Positions 17,601 to 25,385 are shown, counted from the first letter of the stretch. The stretch is 46,254 nucleotides of DNA from Lacrimispora amygdalina (GCF_900205965.1 NZ_OAOF01000026.1:1-46254), one strand, 5' to 3'. The notes: generated by a model not told the origin, from the letters alone. Translations and numbers: made by a program.

Positions 17601-17800
17601 TGGATCCTGTCAATAAGATAAAAGCTCTTTCTATGTTTAAGAACTTAAATCTACAGACTCTTATTTTTACAAGTAACTCGGACCTTGCGGATTGTACAGA
17701 TAACATTTATGTAATTACAAAACATGAAAATCGTATTGTTACTGCATTTGGTAAAAACGGAGCTGCTCTAAAAGTCATAGATAAAAGAATCAAAGTTTAA
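14648..17800 (+). CDS. SMC-family ATPase, JetC/MukB-like, 1050 aa
   Basis: Complete SMC/Rad50 ATPase. N-terminal head with W-H-A-F and Walker A G-M-N-A-S-G-K-T-T at residues 33-41. Two long coiled coils (about 200-420 and 600-850) flank a hinge at about 430-590 that contains AYLLYEGLKSIKEPSWQPAI. C-terminal head with ABC signature F-S-G-G-Q near 946, Walker B L-I-V-L-D-E-A near 973-979, and a switch-like F-T-S-N-S-D. The IWHNF-like start and overlap with a MukE-like gene favour the Jet/Mks group over SbcC or RecN. In Wadjet defence, JetABC extrudes DNA loops and JetD cuts. No JetD-like Toprim/winged-helix nuclease is present nearby, so this may serve compaction or segregation of the element itself. 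Confidence 0.8.
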   Translation: MGKVILEKILLKNWHAFTDNQFDISELSTLITGMNASGKTTLLDAISVILDGANANDFNVAVKDEGERRTISGALHYVVSGVAKRTGRVTGLILAQFYDQSYNARFINGVYLRSKSYASDASITQQYFSVINMSVDSPDFKIDFDKCKIPGQIDYPNKKTAFEEFFRLRKMQHIKTDVYKGLINSVLRAKLDCTPSEFVRRNILPEDDKVSSIEAIKNNYKLLDDREKLYEDLSVEAEALRKIKKNWYELKQNENDYALLAISKNKFIESRILEIINQTEALDAAIGDTKREKQLLEEKLADLSEKAGEYKSSDILTGKRKELAVMNRELITLKSDFDRINNMISSMNTLSKLIGSKNTYSIESTDEEITELMELADKYIDKLDENIDEYRENQRSLKKELNDANMDLTALKKGTFTVSSSAGISGKITASKELVKAINQYFSIHGIDDRAYLLYEGLKSIKEPSWQPAIEMLIGNRRAHIVVKPENEAIATSIQSKMSLKADTDIILSSRLKPILPNPDTVASQIIADTDTANKIINAYYGHYILCETIEEYNAYDYALMKNGMNKNRVSSHKGAKSVLTEILLIGKKAGKENIKVAEDKVKTLSANERDMADNLNKVNIRKRSVNTLIAGIKSFLPINTEVAEEYKLKIKAISCLKEEIDSLSLDPGNIGILEGINLQIKEVKSKIQGYDRSYESQLTDGSRLKSELESLEQVKKEIEKQISLISNVDDFDEGKIIDFYNSLEAKTVDEISMKQSIALSKGKSSASKLKLSQTEYNLKFHKDLKVGVEADIYNYYVKRLIHLEGKAFGEVKEEIGKLKESLTDSKAGVFKGIADSFTFAETEVEKINAILCNYEISGNKFKIYLGAAIRRKDLYDAIMEFAREKKPSEKTISRLEECFDRMINSKDPNTFSDLADYRNYLDCDVLITNIETKVWKSFSSEKGSFSGGQKETPYYMCLAAALSCKAYTNGGFRLIVLDEAFKNMDPVNKIKALSMFKNLNLQTLIFTSNSDLADCTDNIYVITKHENRIVTAFGKNGAALKVIDKRIKV

Positions 17801-17801
17801 T

Positions 17802-17823
17802 AAAGGCCGTGAGGCCTTTTTTT
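17802..17823 (+). terminator. rho-independent terminator of the SMC operon
   Basis: AAAGGCC, GTGA, GGCCTTTTTTT. Confidence 0.85.
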
Positions 17824-17877
17824 ATGTACCAACTAATTATGAATAATATATGAAAAGAAGAAAACTAAATATTATAC

Positions 17878-17906
17878 GACTCGAAATTCAGCGAAACCGA
17901 ATCAGC
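17878..17906 (+). repeat. palindromic AACT-hairpin element, degenerate copy
   Basis: GACTCGAAATTCAGCGAAACC followed by GAATCAGC. An ATTC/GAAT stem encloses a GCGAAAC loop. Confidence 0.35.
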
Positions 17907-17954
17907 AGTAAGAAATGAGGCTGTAGATACTGGGTAGTTTAATAATAAAAAACG

Positions 17955-17961
17955 CATACTA
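17955..17961 (+). promoter_or_regulatory. CATACTA promoter-like box
   Basis: CATACTATTATTGACTA, 29 nt before the ATG at 17991. An almost identical block occurs at 32865. Confidence 0.6.
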
Positions 17962-17990
17962 TTATTGACTAGATAACAGAAGGAGAAAAA

Positions 17991-19181
17991 ATGTATTGTT
18001 CAGAAGAAGACCTTAATAAAATAAAAGGAAAAATAAACATTAAAGAATATGTTTCTAATAAAGTTAAACTTACAAAAAAAGGAGATATCTACACAGGTAT
18101 TTGTCCATTCCATAACTCTTTGGTTTCTACTTTCATTATAGACGAGAAAAGTCAAACATATGGTTGTTATGAATGTGGCTGTTCTGGAGATGTTTTTGAC
18201 TTTGTAGTGAATTTCTATAAAAAAACTTTTTCAGATGCTGTCAGTATGTTGGCGTTGGTTACTGGAATAGCACTAGACAAAGATGTTTGTAATAAAGATT
18301 TTTATAAAAAACAAAAGATTATTACTATTATTAATAAAGCGGCAAAAGATTTTTACCAAAAGATGTTATATCAAAATGAAAGCGCTTTAAGATATGTTAA
18401 AGAACGGAAACTAGAAGAAAATACTCTTCAAATGTTCTCAATTGGTTATTCTGATCCTAAAATACACATTTATGATGAACTAAAGAAACAAGGATTTGAT
18501 GAGTTGGATATTATGGCTAGTGGGCTTGTTGCTGATCAAAAGAAAACCAATAAAGTTTTTTTGGCAAACGACCGGTATGATAAATTCTATAATCGTATTA
18601 TTTTTCCGATCAAGAATGAAAATAATATTGTTATTGGTTTTGGTGGCAGAGTCATGGACAATAAAAAGCCTAAATATATTAATTCTAAAGAAACAATTGC
18701 TTATGATAAGTCGGCTAATCTATTTGGGCTTAATATTGCCAGATATTCAAAGTTTGATTATTTTCTTCTTTGTGAGGGATATATGGATGTAATCAGTATG
18801 CATCAGGCTGGCTTTGATAACGCCATAGCGAGTCTTGGGACGTCTCTAACTTTAAATCAAATCATAAAATTAAGTAAATATAAAAAGAAAATTATATTAA
18901 CCTATGATTCCGATGAACCAGGCTTAAATGCGGCAAAACGAGCAATTCCAATGTTGGAATCATGTATGATTAATACAAGTATCATTAACCTGAATCCATA
19001 CAAAGATCCAGATGAGTTTATAAAAGAAGTTTGTAAGGATGAATTTTTAAAACGAGTTACGATAGCGGATGAATCCTATCCTTGGCTGATTGCTAATATA
19101 ATGAAATCAGACAAAACACTATACGAACAAAAAATAGAAAATATTGCAACAATTTTTGAAGAACAATTTAAATTTATGTAA
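17991..19181 (+). CDS. dnaG: DnaG-type primase, short form, 396 aa
   Basis: Makes RNA primers for DNA replication. The CHC2 zinc site is C38-P-F-H41 ... C59-Y-E-C62, with exact spacing, followed by G-D-V-F-D-F. The catalytic core includes V-I-G-F-G-G-R near 218. The Toprim domain has L-L-C-E-G-Y-M-D near 259-266, A-S-L-G-T-S-L-T, and metal-binding Y-D-S-D-E-P-G-L near 303-310. At 396 aa it lacks the C-terminal helicase-binding domain of cellular DnaG (about 600 aa), as is common in phage primases. AGAAGGAG precedes the ATG. It is probably co-transcribed with the gene at 19193. No helicase or polymerase is seen in the window. Confidence 0.9.
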   Translation: MYCSEEDLNKIKGKINIKEYVSNKVKLTKKGDIYTGICPFHNSLVSTFIIDEKSQTYGCYECGCSGDVFDFVVNFYKKTFSDAVSMLALVTGIALDKDVCNKDFYKKQKIITIINKAAKDFYQKMLYQNESALRYVKERKLEENTLQMFSIGYSDPKIHIYDELKKQGFDELDIMASGLVADQKKTNKVFLANDRYDKFYNRIIFPIKNENNIVIGFGGRVMDNKKPKYINSKETIAYDKSANLFGLNIARYSKFDYFLLCEGYMDVISMHQAGFDNAIASLGTSLTLNQIIKLSKYKKKIILTYDSDEPGLNAAKRAIPMLESCMINTSIINLNPYKDPDEFIKEVCKDEFLKRVTIADESYPWLIANIMKSDKTLYEQKIENIATIFEEQFKFM

Positions 19182-19192
19182 GGAGGAATAAA

Positions 19193-19936
19193 ATGTTAGA
19201 ATCTAAAACAAAAATTGAGAGACATACATATGAAAAAAAAGTAAAAGTATTAAGAGGAAAACCAATTATTAAAGAATCAATGATACCTCCTTCACCTTTC
19301 AGCGAAAGGTTTAATGAGTTTGGGCGTTTTGAAATTTTTTTAAATAATAGCGAGTTGGAGAATGAAGTAGAGCAGTTTTCCCAAAAAGAAGCTATTATTA
19401 TTGAATTATATGGACCTGTTGCAGGTATTTTTAATATAGATGAGATGGAAAATGTTATAAGAGAGTTTAGAGACACAATTCTTGAGACGTTTACTTCGAA
19501 TACATTTACTAATGATGATGATATAGTAGATGTAGTTGATTTCATCGAAGAAATATTGAAACGAAAAGGTTATGGATATAAACTATATGTTAATTGTATA
19601 GGTAAACTATTTCCAGATATTATAAACAGTATTCCAAAAACTCAGTTTTACTATAATCTTACTTGCAGTTATAAAATGAAAGATTTAGTACCATATACAT
19701 ATCTTGCTGAAAAAGTTAAAACACGTAGAAACTTTTTTATCGAAACAAATAAGGTTTATAATGGCCGCTTTCTTGATGATAATCCAGATATGATTTATTT
19801 AAATATATGGAATGTAAATGACGGCGGAAAAGATACTCAATATAAAAAAGTTTTGAGACCAGCAAATGAAGAATTTGATATTATTTCAAAATATTTAGAA
19901 GATTCTTCATTTAAAAAAATTGATAAAAATTATTAA
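19193..19936 (+). CDS. unknown protein, 247 aa, downstream of primase
   Basis: Starts 11 nt after the primase stop with TAAGGAGG, so it is probably in the same transcript. Acidic in the first 130 residues, with ELYGPVAGIFNIDEMENVIREF and a helix FIEEILKRKGYGYKL. A C-terminal part is rich in aromatic residues and Lys. No family recognised. Co-transcription with primase hints at a replication role, by context only. Confidence 0.75.
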   Translation: MLESKTKIERHTYEKKVKVLRGKPIIKESMIPPSPFSERFNEFGRFEIFLNNSELENEVEQFSQKEAIIIELYGPVAGIFNIDEMENVIREFRDTILETFTSNTFTNDDDIVDVVDFIEEILKRKGYGYKLYVNCIGKLFPDIINSIPKTQFYYNLTCSYKMKDLVPYTYLAEKVKTRRNFFIETNKVYNGRFLDDNPDMIYLNIWNVNDGGKDTQYKKVLRPANEEFDIISKYLEDSSFKKIDKNY

Positions 19937-20086
19937 TGGTGAGTCCAGTGACAATCCAGTTATCTTCATGCCTGATTTAAATAATCTTGATTAGGGATAC
20001 GAAATTTTCTGGCATTTTGTATAGTATGAGAATTAAAACACATTTTAAATGATGCGAACCATGAGGATTGTTTCATAAGATTAATG

Positions 20087-20110
20087 AAAGAGCTACAAAG
20101 CTCTTTTTTT
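20087..20110 (+). terminator. rho-independent terminator
   Basis: AAAGAGCT, ACAA, AGCTCTTTTTTT. Confidence 0.85.
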
Positions 20111-20472
20111 GTGGATCAAATTTTATAACTTAACCTGCGCCGGTAGTCCAATACAAAAACACATCTTTACCAACTTACAAAACCAAGAAATCTATTATAA
20201 TAGATATAGATAAGGAAAATGATTTATTTATCATATGAGTACCTCCTAGTACCAACTGACTCCACCACATGCATGGTGAAATAATATACGTTTAACTAAG
20301 TGGTGTATGTCCTCTGACATGAAGGATAAAAATAAACTCCATATTTCTTTAATCAAAGATAATGTGGTATAATAAACACAGATATATTATAATTAAGTTG
20401 CAAATCGTCAAGGTGGTGTATAAATCACTGCAGTAAATTATTTTTGTATTTATGTTAAAAAATATAAGTATA

Positions 20473-20544
20473 TTCGGTTCTAACGACTGATTTATCAGGA
20501 GTACTTAATTCATCAAATTCAAACTCCGGTGAAACCAGTTTTGC
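20473..20544 (+). repeat. palindromic element, two hairpins
   Basis: First hairpin TCGGT/ACTGA followed by TTTATC, then TTATCAGGAGTACTT shared with 7471-7485. The second hairpin reads AAACTCCGGT, GAA, ACCAGTTTTGC, in which AAACT/AGTTT and GGT/ACC pair. It ends 7 nt before the ribosome binding site region of the next gene. Confidence 0.55.
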
Positions 20545-20556
20545 AAGGAGGCATTA

Positions 20557-20745
20557 ATGTATAAAAAGAAAAAACAGATATTAGAGACCTACAACGAATT
20601 CTTATATAATGAAATAGAAAAAGAAAATAAAGAGTTAAAAGCAGAAATAGATATCTTGGTTGATTTATTAAAAACTCATAATATTAAAGTTCCTATAAAA
20701 ACAAGAAAAAGAATTGAAAAGGAAAATGAATTGCCATTTGACTAA
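20557..20745 (+). CDS. small coiled-coil protein, 62 aa
   Basis: MYKKKKQILETYNEFLYNEI, then EKENKELKAEIDILVDLLK: a single heptad-rich helix with a basic start, followed by a short Lys/Arg-rich tail. CAAGGAGG precedes the ATG. The palindromic repeat lies directly upstream and could affect its translation. Function unknown. Confidence 0.7.
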   Translation: MYKKKKQILETYNEFLYNEIEKENKELKAEIDILVDLLKTHNIKVPIKTRKRIEKENELPFD

Positions 20746-20756
20746 ATGATGGGAAC

Positions 20757-20787
20757 AAACGAAGAGTGTAAGTTCTTCGTTTTTTTA
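20757..20787 (+). terminator. rho-independent terminator
   Basis: AACGAAGA, loop, TTCTTCGTTTTTTT. Confidence 0.8.
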
Positions 20788-20967
20788 TTTGAATCATACT
20801 AATTGACTGTTAAAATGGATCCTTTCAATATGAAATTCTCATCTTCAGAAAGCTTAAGCATTTCTTCTTGTATGCGTAATGATACGTTATCACCTCCAGA
20901 ATTGCAATATATGGTTTAACTCATAAGTTTCTTCTCTTTCATATAGTATAGTTTTCAGAAAATAGTT

Positions 20968-20974
20968 AATACTA
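20968..20974 (+). promoter_or_regulatory. AATACTA promoter-like box (variant)
   Basis: AATACTA 36 nt before the ATG at 21011. Confidence 0.4.
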
Positions 20975-21010
20975 CTGTTGATTGTAATTAAATATCACCG
21001 GAGGTAGAAA

Positions 21011-21262
21011 ATGCCAAGAGGACAAAGAAAAAACATATTAGAAAAATTACAGTTTGAATTACAGGATGTGCAAGATGCTATTAGACAGTATGAGAATTGT
21101 ATTATTACGTTAAAGAAAAAAGAGAAAACGCTTAAAGAACAGGTAGCACAGGAAGAATATAAAGAAATTGCAGTATTGTTGAAAGAACAAGGGTTGAATA
21201 TGAGCGATTTGAAAGAAATGATCCAGAAGAAAGTCATTGAAAATAATAGTCAGAGTGCTTGA
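21011..21262 (+). CDS. small coiled-coil protein, DUF4315-like paralogue 2, 83 aa
   Basis: MPRGQRK start, then a coiled coil (EKLQFELQDVQDAIRQYEN and TLKKKEKTLKEQVAQEE) and a C-terminal helix IAVLLKEQGLNMSDLKEMI. It shares the MPRG.RK start and layout with the protein at 37084 and the general layout with that at 10504. CCGGAGG precedes the ATG. Likely a small structural or adaptor protein, role unknown. Confidence 0.8.
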   Translation: MPRGQRKNILEKLQFELQDVQDAIRQYENCIITLKKKEKTLKEQVAQEEYKEIAVLLKEQGLNMSDLKEMIQKKVIENNSQSA

Positions 21263-21265
21263 AGT

Positions 21266-21286
21266 AAATCCGGTTTTACCGGATTT
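21266..21286 (+). terminator. hairpin, weak terminator
   Basis: AAATCCGG pairs with CCGGATTT around TTTTA, with no following T-run. Confidence 0.5.
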
Positions 21287-21482
21287 AGGCCTCTTTAAAA
21301 CGAGTTTGCACTTTGGCTATTATTTAATTTAATTACGTAGAAAACTTACATATTATAAAGGATAAATTTAATAAATTGGGTGGAGTATAATATGATAAAT
21401 ATTTAGGAGTCTTTTGCCTAAGTGACTTTTGTTTTGTAGCTGGTTGACTTACTGGTAATTTTATGGGTTCAGGAGATAAAAT

Positions 21483-21632
21483 ATGATAAAAAAACAAAAC
21501 TATGAAAAGAACAATACTGAACAAATACTTAAAAATTACAAATGCGAAGGACAGCTTCGATTTGTCGGTATTGAATTACATATTGAAGAAGAAACAAAAA
21601 ACAAAAAAAATGATTTCAAATTGATACAATAA
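21483..21632 (+). CDS. unknown protein, 49 aa
   Basis: MIKKQNYEKNNTEQILKNYK, then CEGQLRFVGIELHIEEETK. A good ribosome binding site (CAGGAGA) lies 5 nt upstream and a strong terminator overlaps the stop. Both support a real small gene. No family recognised. Confidence 0.65.
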   Translation: MIKKQNYEKNNTEQILKNYKCEGQLRFVGIELHIEEETKNKKNDFKLIQ

Positions 21633-21656
21633 AGATGCGTATTGCATCTTTTTTTT
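21631..21656 (+). terminator. rho-independent terminator
   Basis: AAAGATGC, five-base loop, GCATCTTTTTTTT. Confidence 0.85.
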
Positions 21657-21666
21657 GATTATTAAG

Positions 21667-21696
21667 TTGACAGAACAAATATTTAAACCCATAATA
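21667..21696 (+). promoter_or_regulatory. promoter of dnaK with both -35 and -10
   Basis: TTGACA at 21667-21672, 17-nt spacer, CATAATA at 21690-21696. Unlike most copies of the box, this one has a consensus -35 and could be read by host sigma-A RNA polymerase. Confidence 0.6.
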
Positions 21697-21755
21697 TATA
21701 TAAATAGTGTCATAAAAATGAATATTCGTATTTGAAAGGATAAGTTAATATAATT

Positions 21756-23507
21756 ATGGGAAAAGTTATCGGAATAGATTTGGGAACTACAAATAGCTGT
21801 GTAGCGGTGGTTGAAGGCGGGAGACCAGTTGTTATTACAAATGCCGAGGGACAAAGGACAACACCTTCCATTGTCTCTTTTTCAAAAAATGGAGAGATAC
21901 TGGTTGGAGAAGCGGCAAAGAGGCAGGCTGTTTCAAATTCAGACAGAACGGTATCTTCCATAAAAAGAAAAATGGGAACAAATTATACGATTAATATAGA
22001 TGGGAAGACATATACTCCTCAAACCATTTCAGCGTTCATATTGAAAAAATTAAAAAATGATGCTGAAAGTTACTTGGGTGAAAAAGTTTCAGAAGCAGTC
22101 ATTACTGTTCCTGCTTATTTTAATGATGCACAGAGACAGGCAACGAAAGAGGCAGGGCAGCTTGCCGGCTTAAATGTAAAACGTGTTATTAACGAACCAA
22201 CGGCAGCGGCAGTTGCATATGGCTTGGAAAATAGTAAAGAACAGACAATCATGGTATATGACTTAGGAGGTGGTACCTTTGACGTTTCTATTATTAAAAT
22301 TGAAGATGAAATTATGGAGGTATTAGCAACCTGTGGTGATACATATCTTGGAGGAAATGATTTTGACCAGGAAATTGTAAACTGGATTGTCTCTGAGTTT
22401 AAGAAATCTGACAGAATTGATTTATCAGAAGATATTGTGGCATTGCAAAGAATCAAAGAAGCTGCTGAAACTGCTAAAAAGGAGTTATCTACAGCTAAGG
22501 TAACAAATATTAACTTGCCGTTTATTGCAGCAGATAATTCTGGCCCTAAAAATCTAGATATGGATTTGACCAGAGCAAAATTCTTTAGCCTGACAGAAGA
22601 ACTGATTAATAAAACATCCACGTCGGTAAAGAATGCATTATCAGATGCAAGTATAAATGTATCCAGTCTTAATAAGGTATTATTGGTTGGAGGATCCACC
22701 AGAATGATTTCTGCACAAGATAAAGTTAAAGAGCTAACAAAAAAAAATCCAAATAAAGAGTTAAACCCAGATGAATGCGTAGCACTTGGAGCTGCAATTC
22801 AGGGAGATAAGCTTTCCGGAAATTCAGCTGGATTTGAGCTTTTGCTACTAGATGTAACACCGTTATCTTTATCTATTGGAACCAATGGCGGTATTGCAAC
22901 CAGAATTATTGAAAGGAACACATCTATCCCAACCAGAAAAAGTCATATGGTAACAACAGTCTCTGATGGACAAACTAGTATCGATGTCTGGGTTTTCCAG
23001 GGAGAAAGAAAATTTGCAAGAGATAATAAAGAGCTCGGCTGTGTAACTTTAGATAATATACCTCCTATGCGTGCCGGTAAGGCGAAAGTAGAAGTTATAT
23101 TTGCAATTGATGCGAATGGAATTTTAAGTGTTTCTGCAAAAGAACTAATAACCGGAAATATGACCAGTGCAACAATAGTGCCAAGTACCATGTCTCAAGA
23201 TGAAATTGATAGTCAGATTTTTGCATCGACTTATTATGAAAAAGTAGATGGAGAAAAAGAAAAAGCAGTAGAAGAGATGTTAAAGTTACAGGATACTATA
23301 AATAATGTAAAATATACCCTGGATGGTTTAAAAGAACGTTTTCCTTCTCAAGCATTTAAAAACATCAATATTATCATAGAAAAGGCCAATGATTTTTTAG
23401 AGGAAACTAATTGTGCAATTAAGGCAGAAGATCAGGAAATATTTAGAAGCCTCAATCGTGAACTAATGAATGAGATGGAAAATATATATAAAAAAGGGAA
23501 CCATTAA
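21756..23507 (+). CDS. dnaK: DnaK (Hsp70) chaperone, 583 aa
   Basis: ATP-dependent chaperone. The nucleotide-binding domain is complete: G-I-D-L-G-T-T-N-S-C at residues 6-15, then I-T-V-P-A-Y-F-N near 113-120, N-E-P-T-A-A-A near 145-151, D-L-G-G-G-T-F-D near 168-175 and L-V-G-G-S-T-R near 310-316. The substrate-binding beta domain is present (LDVTPLSLSI..., NTSIPTRKS). The lid is shorter than in cellular DnaK (about 610 aa) and the chain ends in KKGNH without the usual acidic tail. No DnaJ or GrpE is near, so it would borrow host co-chaperones. Hsp70 on a mobile element is rare and may help virion assembly or replication complexes. The gene is flanked by terminators and has its own promoter. 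Confidence 0.95.
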   Translation: MGKVIGIDLGTTNSCVAVVEGGRPVVITNAEGQRTTPSIVSFSKNGEILVGEAAKRQAVSNSDRTVSSIKRKMGTNYTINIDGKTYTPQTISAFILKKLKNDAESYLGEKVSEAVITVPAYFNDAQRQATKEAGQLAGLNVKRVINEPTAAAVAYGLENSKEQTIMVYDLGGGTFDVSIIKIEDEIMEVLATCGDTYLGGNDFDQEIVNWIVSEFKKSDRIDLSEDIVALQRIKEAAETAKKELSTAKVTNINLPFIAADNSGPKNLDMDLTRAKFFSLTEELINKTSTSVKNALSDASINVSSLNKVLLVGGSTRMISAQDKVKELTKKNPNKELNPDECVALGAAIQGDKLSGNSAGFELLLLDVTPLSLSIGTNGGIATRIIERNTSIPTRKSHMVTTVSDGQTSIDVWVFQGERKFARDNKELGCVTLDNIPPMRAGKAKVEVIFAIDANGILSVSAKELITGNMTSATIVPSTMSQDEIDSQIFASTYYEKVDGEKEKAVEEMLKLQDTINNVKYTLDGLKERFPSQAFKNINIIIEKANDFLEETNCAIKAEDQEIFRSLNRELMNEMENIYKKGNH

Positions 23508-23511
23508 TTAG

Positions 23512-23540
23512 AAAAACTCCAGAAAACCTGGAGTTTTTTT
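23512..23540 (+). terminator. rho-independent terminator
   Basis: AAAAACTCCAG, loop, CTGGAGTTTTTTT. Confidence 0.9.
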
Positions 23541-23687
23541 ATTAATCCCATAAGAAAACATTATCTGTTGGTTTACTAATATCTGTCTCTGACCCTAAGT
23601 ACCAGGATTTCAATGATATAATAATTCATATGAAAACAAGCATTACCTTTTACCTGTTAATTACCTTTATTCTTGTTTATTTTCTCC

Positions 23688-23694
23688 CATTCTA
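23688..23694 (+). promoter_or_regulatory. CATTCTA promoter-like box (variant)
   Basis: CATTCTATGATTG, 38 nt before the TTG start at 23733. Confidence 0.35.
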
Positions 23695-23732
23695 TGATTG
23701 TAACAATTTTATTGAATGTAGGAGAATAAAAA

Positions 23733-24776
23733 TTGGAAACAAAGTTCAAAAATGTTCGAGAAGAGAGGACTGGCTGGAGAGACAAAAAGCTTGATATACT
23801 ACTCGAAGAAAACGGACTACCTCAAACAAACTCTTTTCTAGTAACCGAGTACAACCACGGAAAATCAATAGCAATGATTGAATATAAGAAAGTAGGCGCT
23901 GGTATTGAGCCTGATGAACGAATAATAAAGTACTGTAATGCTAGAAAAAATAAAGAATATTATTTTATAATCCTTTATGACTATGAGTTTGTTGAAAATA
24001 AATGTCATATTACAAGATTTATTATTTATCCTAAAAATGACGTAGCAATTAAAAAATATGGTAAAGATCCAATGAAAGTCAATGAGTTAAGGTTTATTGA
24101 TTTTTTATATGAAATTAGAGAAAACACATCTTCGAAGTATAGAGAAAAAGCGCATCAAGAGTACTCGGAATGGTTTGAATTAAATGTAACTTTTGATATA
24201 GATAAACAAGTAATATCCAAGCGACATCGAAGTTATGCATATGATGTACCTGCTGCGGATGTAGATAGTATTGTATGTGATGAAGAGAATAATCCGTATC
24301 TCTTTGTTGAATACAAAGAAAATAACAATTTTGGTAAATCTAAGAATGATGGACATAACGATTTTATCTATAATAACATTTCTCAAGAAAATTTAGCTCT
24401 GTCTGATGAAAAATCCAAGGTTTTAAATAATAAAGCAATTGCTGATCTTGGAGATGGATGTAAAACTCCGATACCTGTATTAGCTGTAGAATATAGCTTA
24501 GAACATAACATATTCTCTATTTATGCGTTTAATAAATGCGCAAAGGAACATGCACTTTTAAAAACAATGACACAAGAGGAATATTTTAAATATATAAAAG
24601 ATCCGAATAATTTTAAAAAAGATAAAGTACCTAAAGAAGGGAAAAAAATTCGTACTTGTCCAAAGTGTGGAAACAAGATAGAAGTAAGAAGCGGAATATA
24701 TGGGAAGTTTTATGGATGTGTGGGATTTAAGATTAATAAATGTAGATATACAGAAGAATATATAGAGATTAAATAA
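23733..24776 (+). CDS. nuclease-like protein with two E-Y-K modules and a topoisomerase-type zinc ribbon, 347 aa
   Basis: Starts with TTG after GTAGGAG, the only well-placed site. Two halves each hold a strand ending in E-Y-K: A-M-I-E-Y-K-K near residues 49-55, and L-F-V-E-Y-K-E near 190-196. The second is preceded by P-A-A-D-V-D, as in PD-(D/E)XK nucleases. The last 45 residues are a zinc ribbon of the topoisomerase I type: C-P-K-C-G, then G-x-Y-G-K-F-Y-G-C, then C-R-Y-T. Such ribbons bind single-stranded DNA. A restriction-like or DNA-processing nuclease is likely. Duplication of the nuclease module is inferred from the motif only. Confidence 0.7.
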   Translation: METKFKNVREERTGWRDKKLDILLEENGLPQTNSFLVTEYNHGKSIAMIEYKKVGAGIEPDERIIKYCNARKNKEYYFIILYDYEFVENKCHITRFIIYPKNDVAIKKYGKDPMKVNELRFIDFLYEIRENTSSKYREKAHQEYSEWFELNVTFDIDKQVISKRHRSYAYDVPAADVDSIVCDEENNPYLFVEYKENNNFGKSKNDGHNDFIYNNISQENLALSDEKSKVLNNKAIADLGDGCKTPIPVLAVEYSLEHNIFSIYAFNKCAKEHALLKTMTQEEYFKYIKDPNNFKKDKVPKEGKKIRTCPKCGNKIEVRSGIYGKFYGCVGFKINKCRYTEEYIEIK

Positions 24777-24827
24777 ATTCGAAAATAATTTGAGAGATTC
24801 TCATTAATATATAAAGGCTGACTACTC

Positions 24828-24866
24828 CAACTAAGTTGAACTCGAACTTAAAGAAATCGGGTTTAC
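24828..24866 (+). repeat. palindromic element, two hairpins
   Basis: Hairpin one is CAAC, TAA, GTTG (24828-24838). Hairpin two has AACTCGA (24839-24845) pairing with TCGGGTT and ends in GGGTTTAC. Flanked by genes on opposite strands. Confidence 0.6.
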
Positions 24867-24911
24867 ATATGCCAACCTTTTTTATAAACAAGAACTTAAT
24901 TAAGTAAATAT

Positions 24912-24945
24912 AAAAAACAGACTATTGGTAGTAGCCTGTTTTTTC
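24912..24945. terminator. terminator between convergent genes
   Basis: AAAACAGaCTA pairs with TAGcCTGTTTT, with A's on one side and T's on the other, so it can serve both strands. Confidence 0.75.
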
Positions 24946-24962
24946 TTTTTGGTTTTATATGC

Positions 24963-25385
24963 TTATGCCGGTGTATCAACTTTTTCATATAATATAATAT
25001 TTAATTGTGTGTCACTAATAGGTATAACTTTAATCTGGTCATAGATCCATGTATAGTGCCACTCACAGATATAACGGCAATTCTCACAGTCAAACAATTC
25101 TTTAGTTCTTCGCCTATTAAAAGTGCCATTTTTCTTTCGTGTCCACCCTTTAATAATGCTTTCTAGATCTTCGGAAGTGATATGTGTTACATATTCGATC
25201 ATTTTATCAATATTTTCGTCGTATTCCTTTTTGGTGTAGCACTTTTCATCTTCATAAAAAGTACCATAAGGAAGATAACATTCTTTTTCATAATCTTTTT
25301 TTTGAGAATTTAATGAAATAACAATACTTTCAATATCAAAACTTATAGTAAAATCCTTTTTTCCTTCTGTAACAGATATTAACAT
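24963..25385 (-). CDS. unknown protein, 140 aa
   Basis: Minus-strand gene with AAGGAGAG before its ATG. Mixed alpha/beta, acidic, with a Cys/His cluster in the C-terminal half (F-D-C-E-N-C-R-Y-I-C-E-W-H) that could bind metal. Convergent with the nuclease-like gene and divergent from RNase J. No family recognised. Confidence 0.7.
   Translation of the reverse strand: MLISVTEGKKDFTISFDIESIVISLNSQKKDYEKECYLPYGTFYEDEKCYTKKEYDENIDKMIEYVTHITSEDLESIIKGWTRKKNGTFNRRRTKELFDCENCRYICEWHYTWIYDQIKVIPISDTQLNIILYEKVDTPA

Larger units (their letters stand above)
19937..20556 (+). other. 620-nt stretch without a protein gene
   Basis: Holds a terminator (20087-20110). Several small stems follow: GTAC/GTAC near 20220, CACCA/TGGTG near 20264, and ATGTC/GACAT near 20308. 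It also has a TATAAT near 20369 and a dispersed palindromic repeat (20473-20544) just before the gene at 20557. A second structured RNA is possible but the stems are short. No reading frame over 60 codons fits. Confidence 0.45.

Noticed and set aside
17991..19181. The Toprim protein after the SMC operon as a JetD substitute
   Set aside because: It has a full CHC2 zinc site and primase core in DnaG order, and sits behind a terminator with its own promoter-like box. It is a primase, not a JetD nuclease.
20200..20340. A second large structured RNA
   Set aside because: Stems are short and scattered compared with 10030-10438; kept only as a note in the stretch description.
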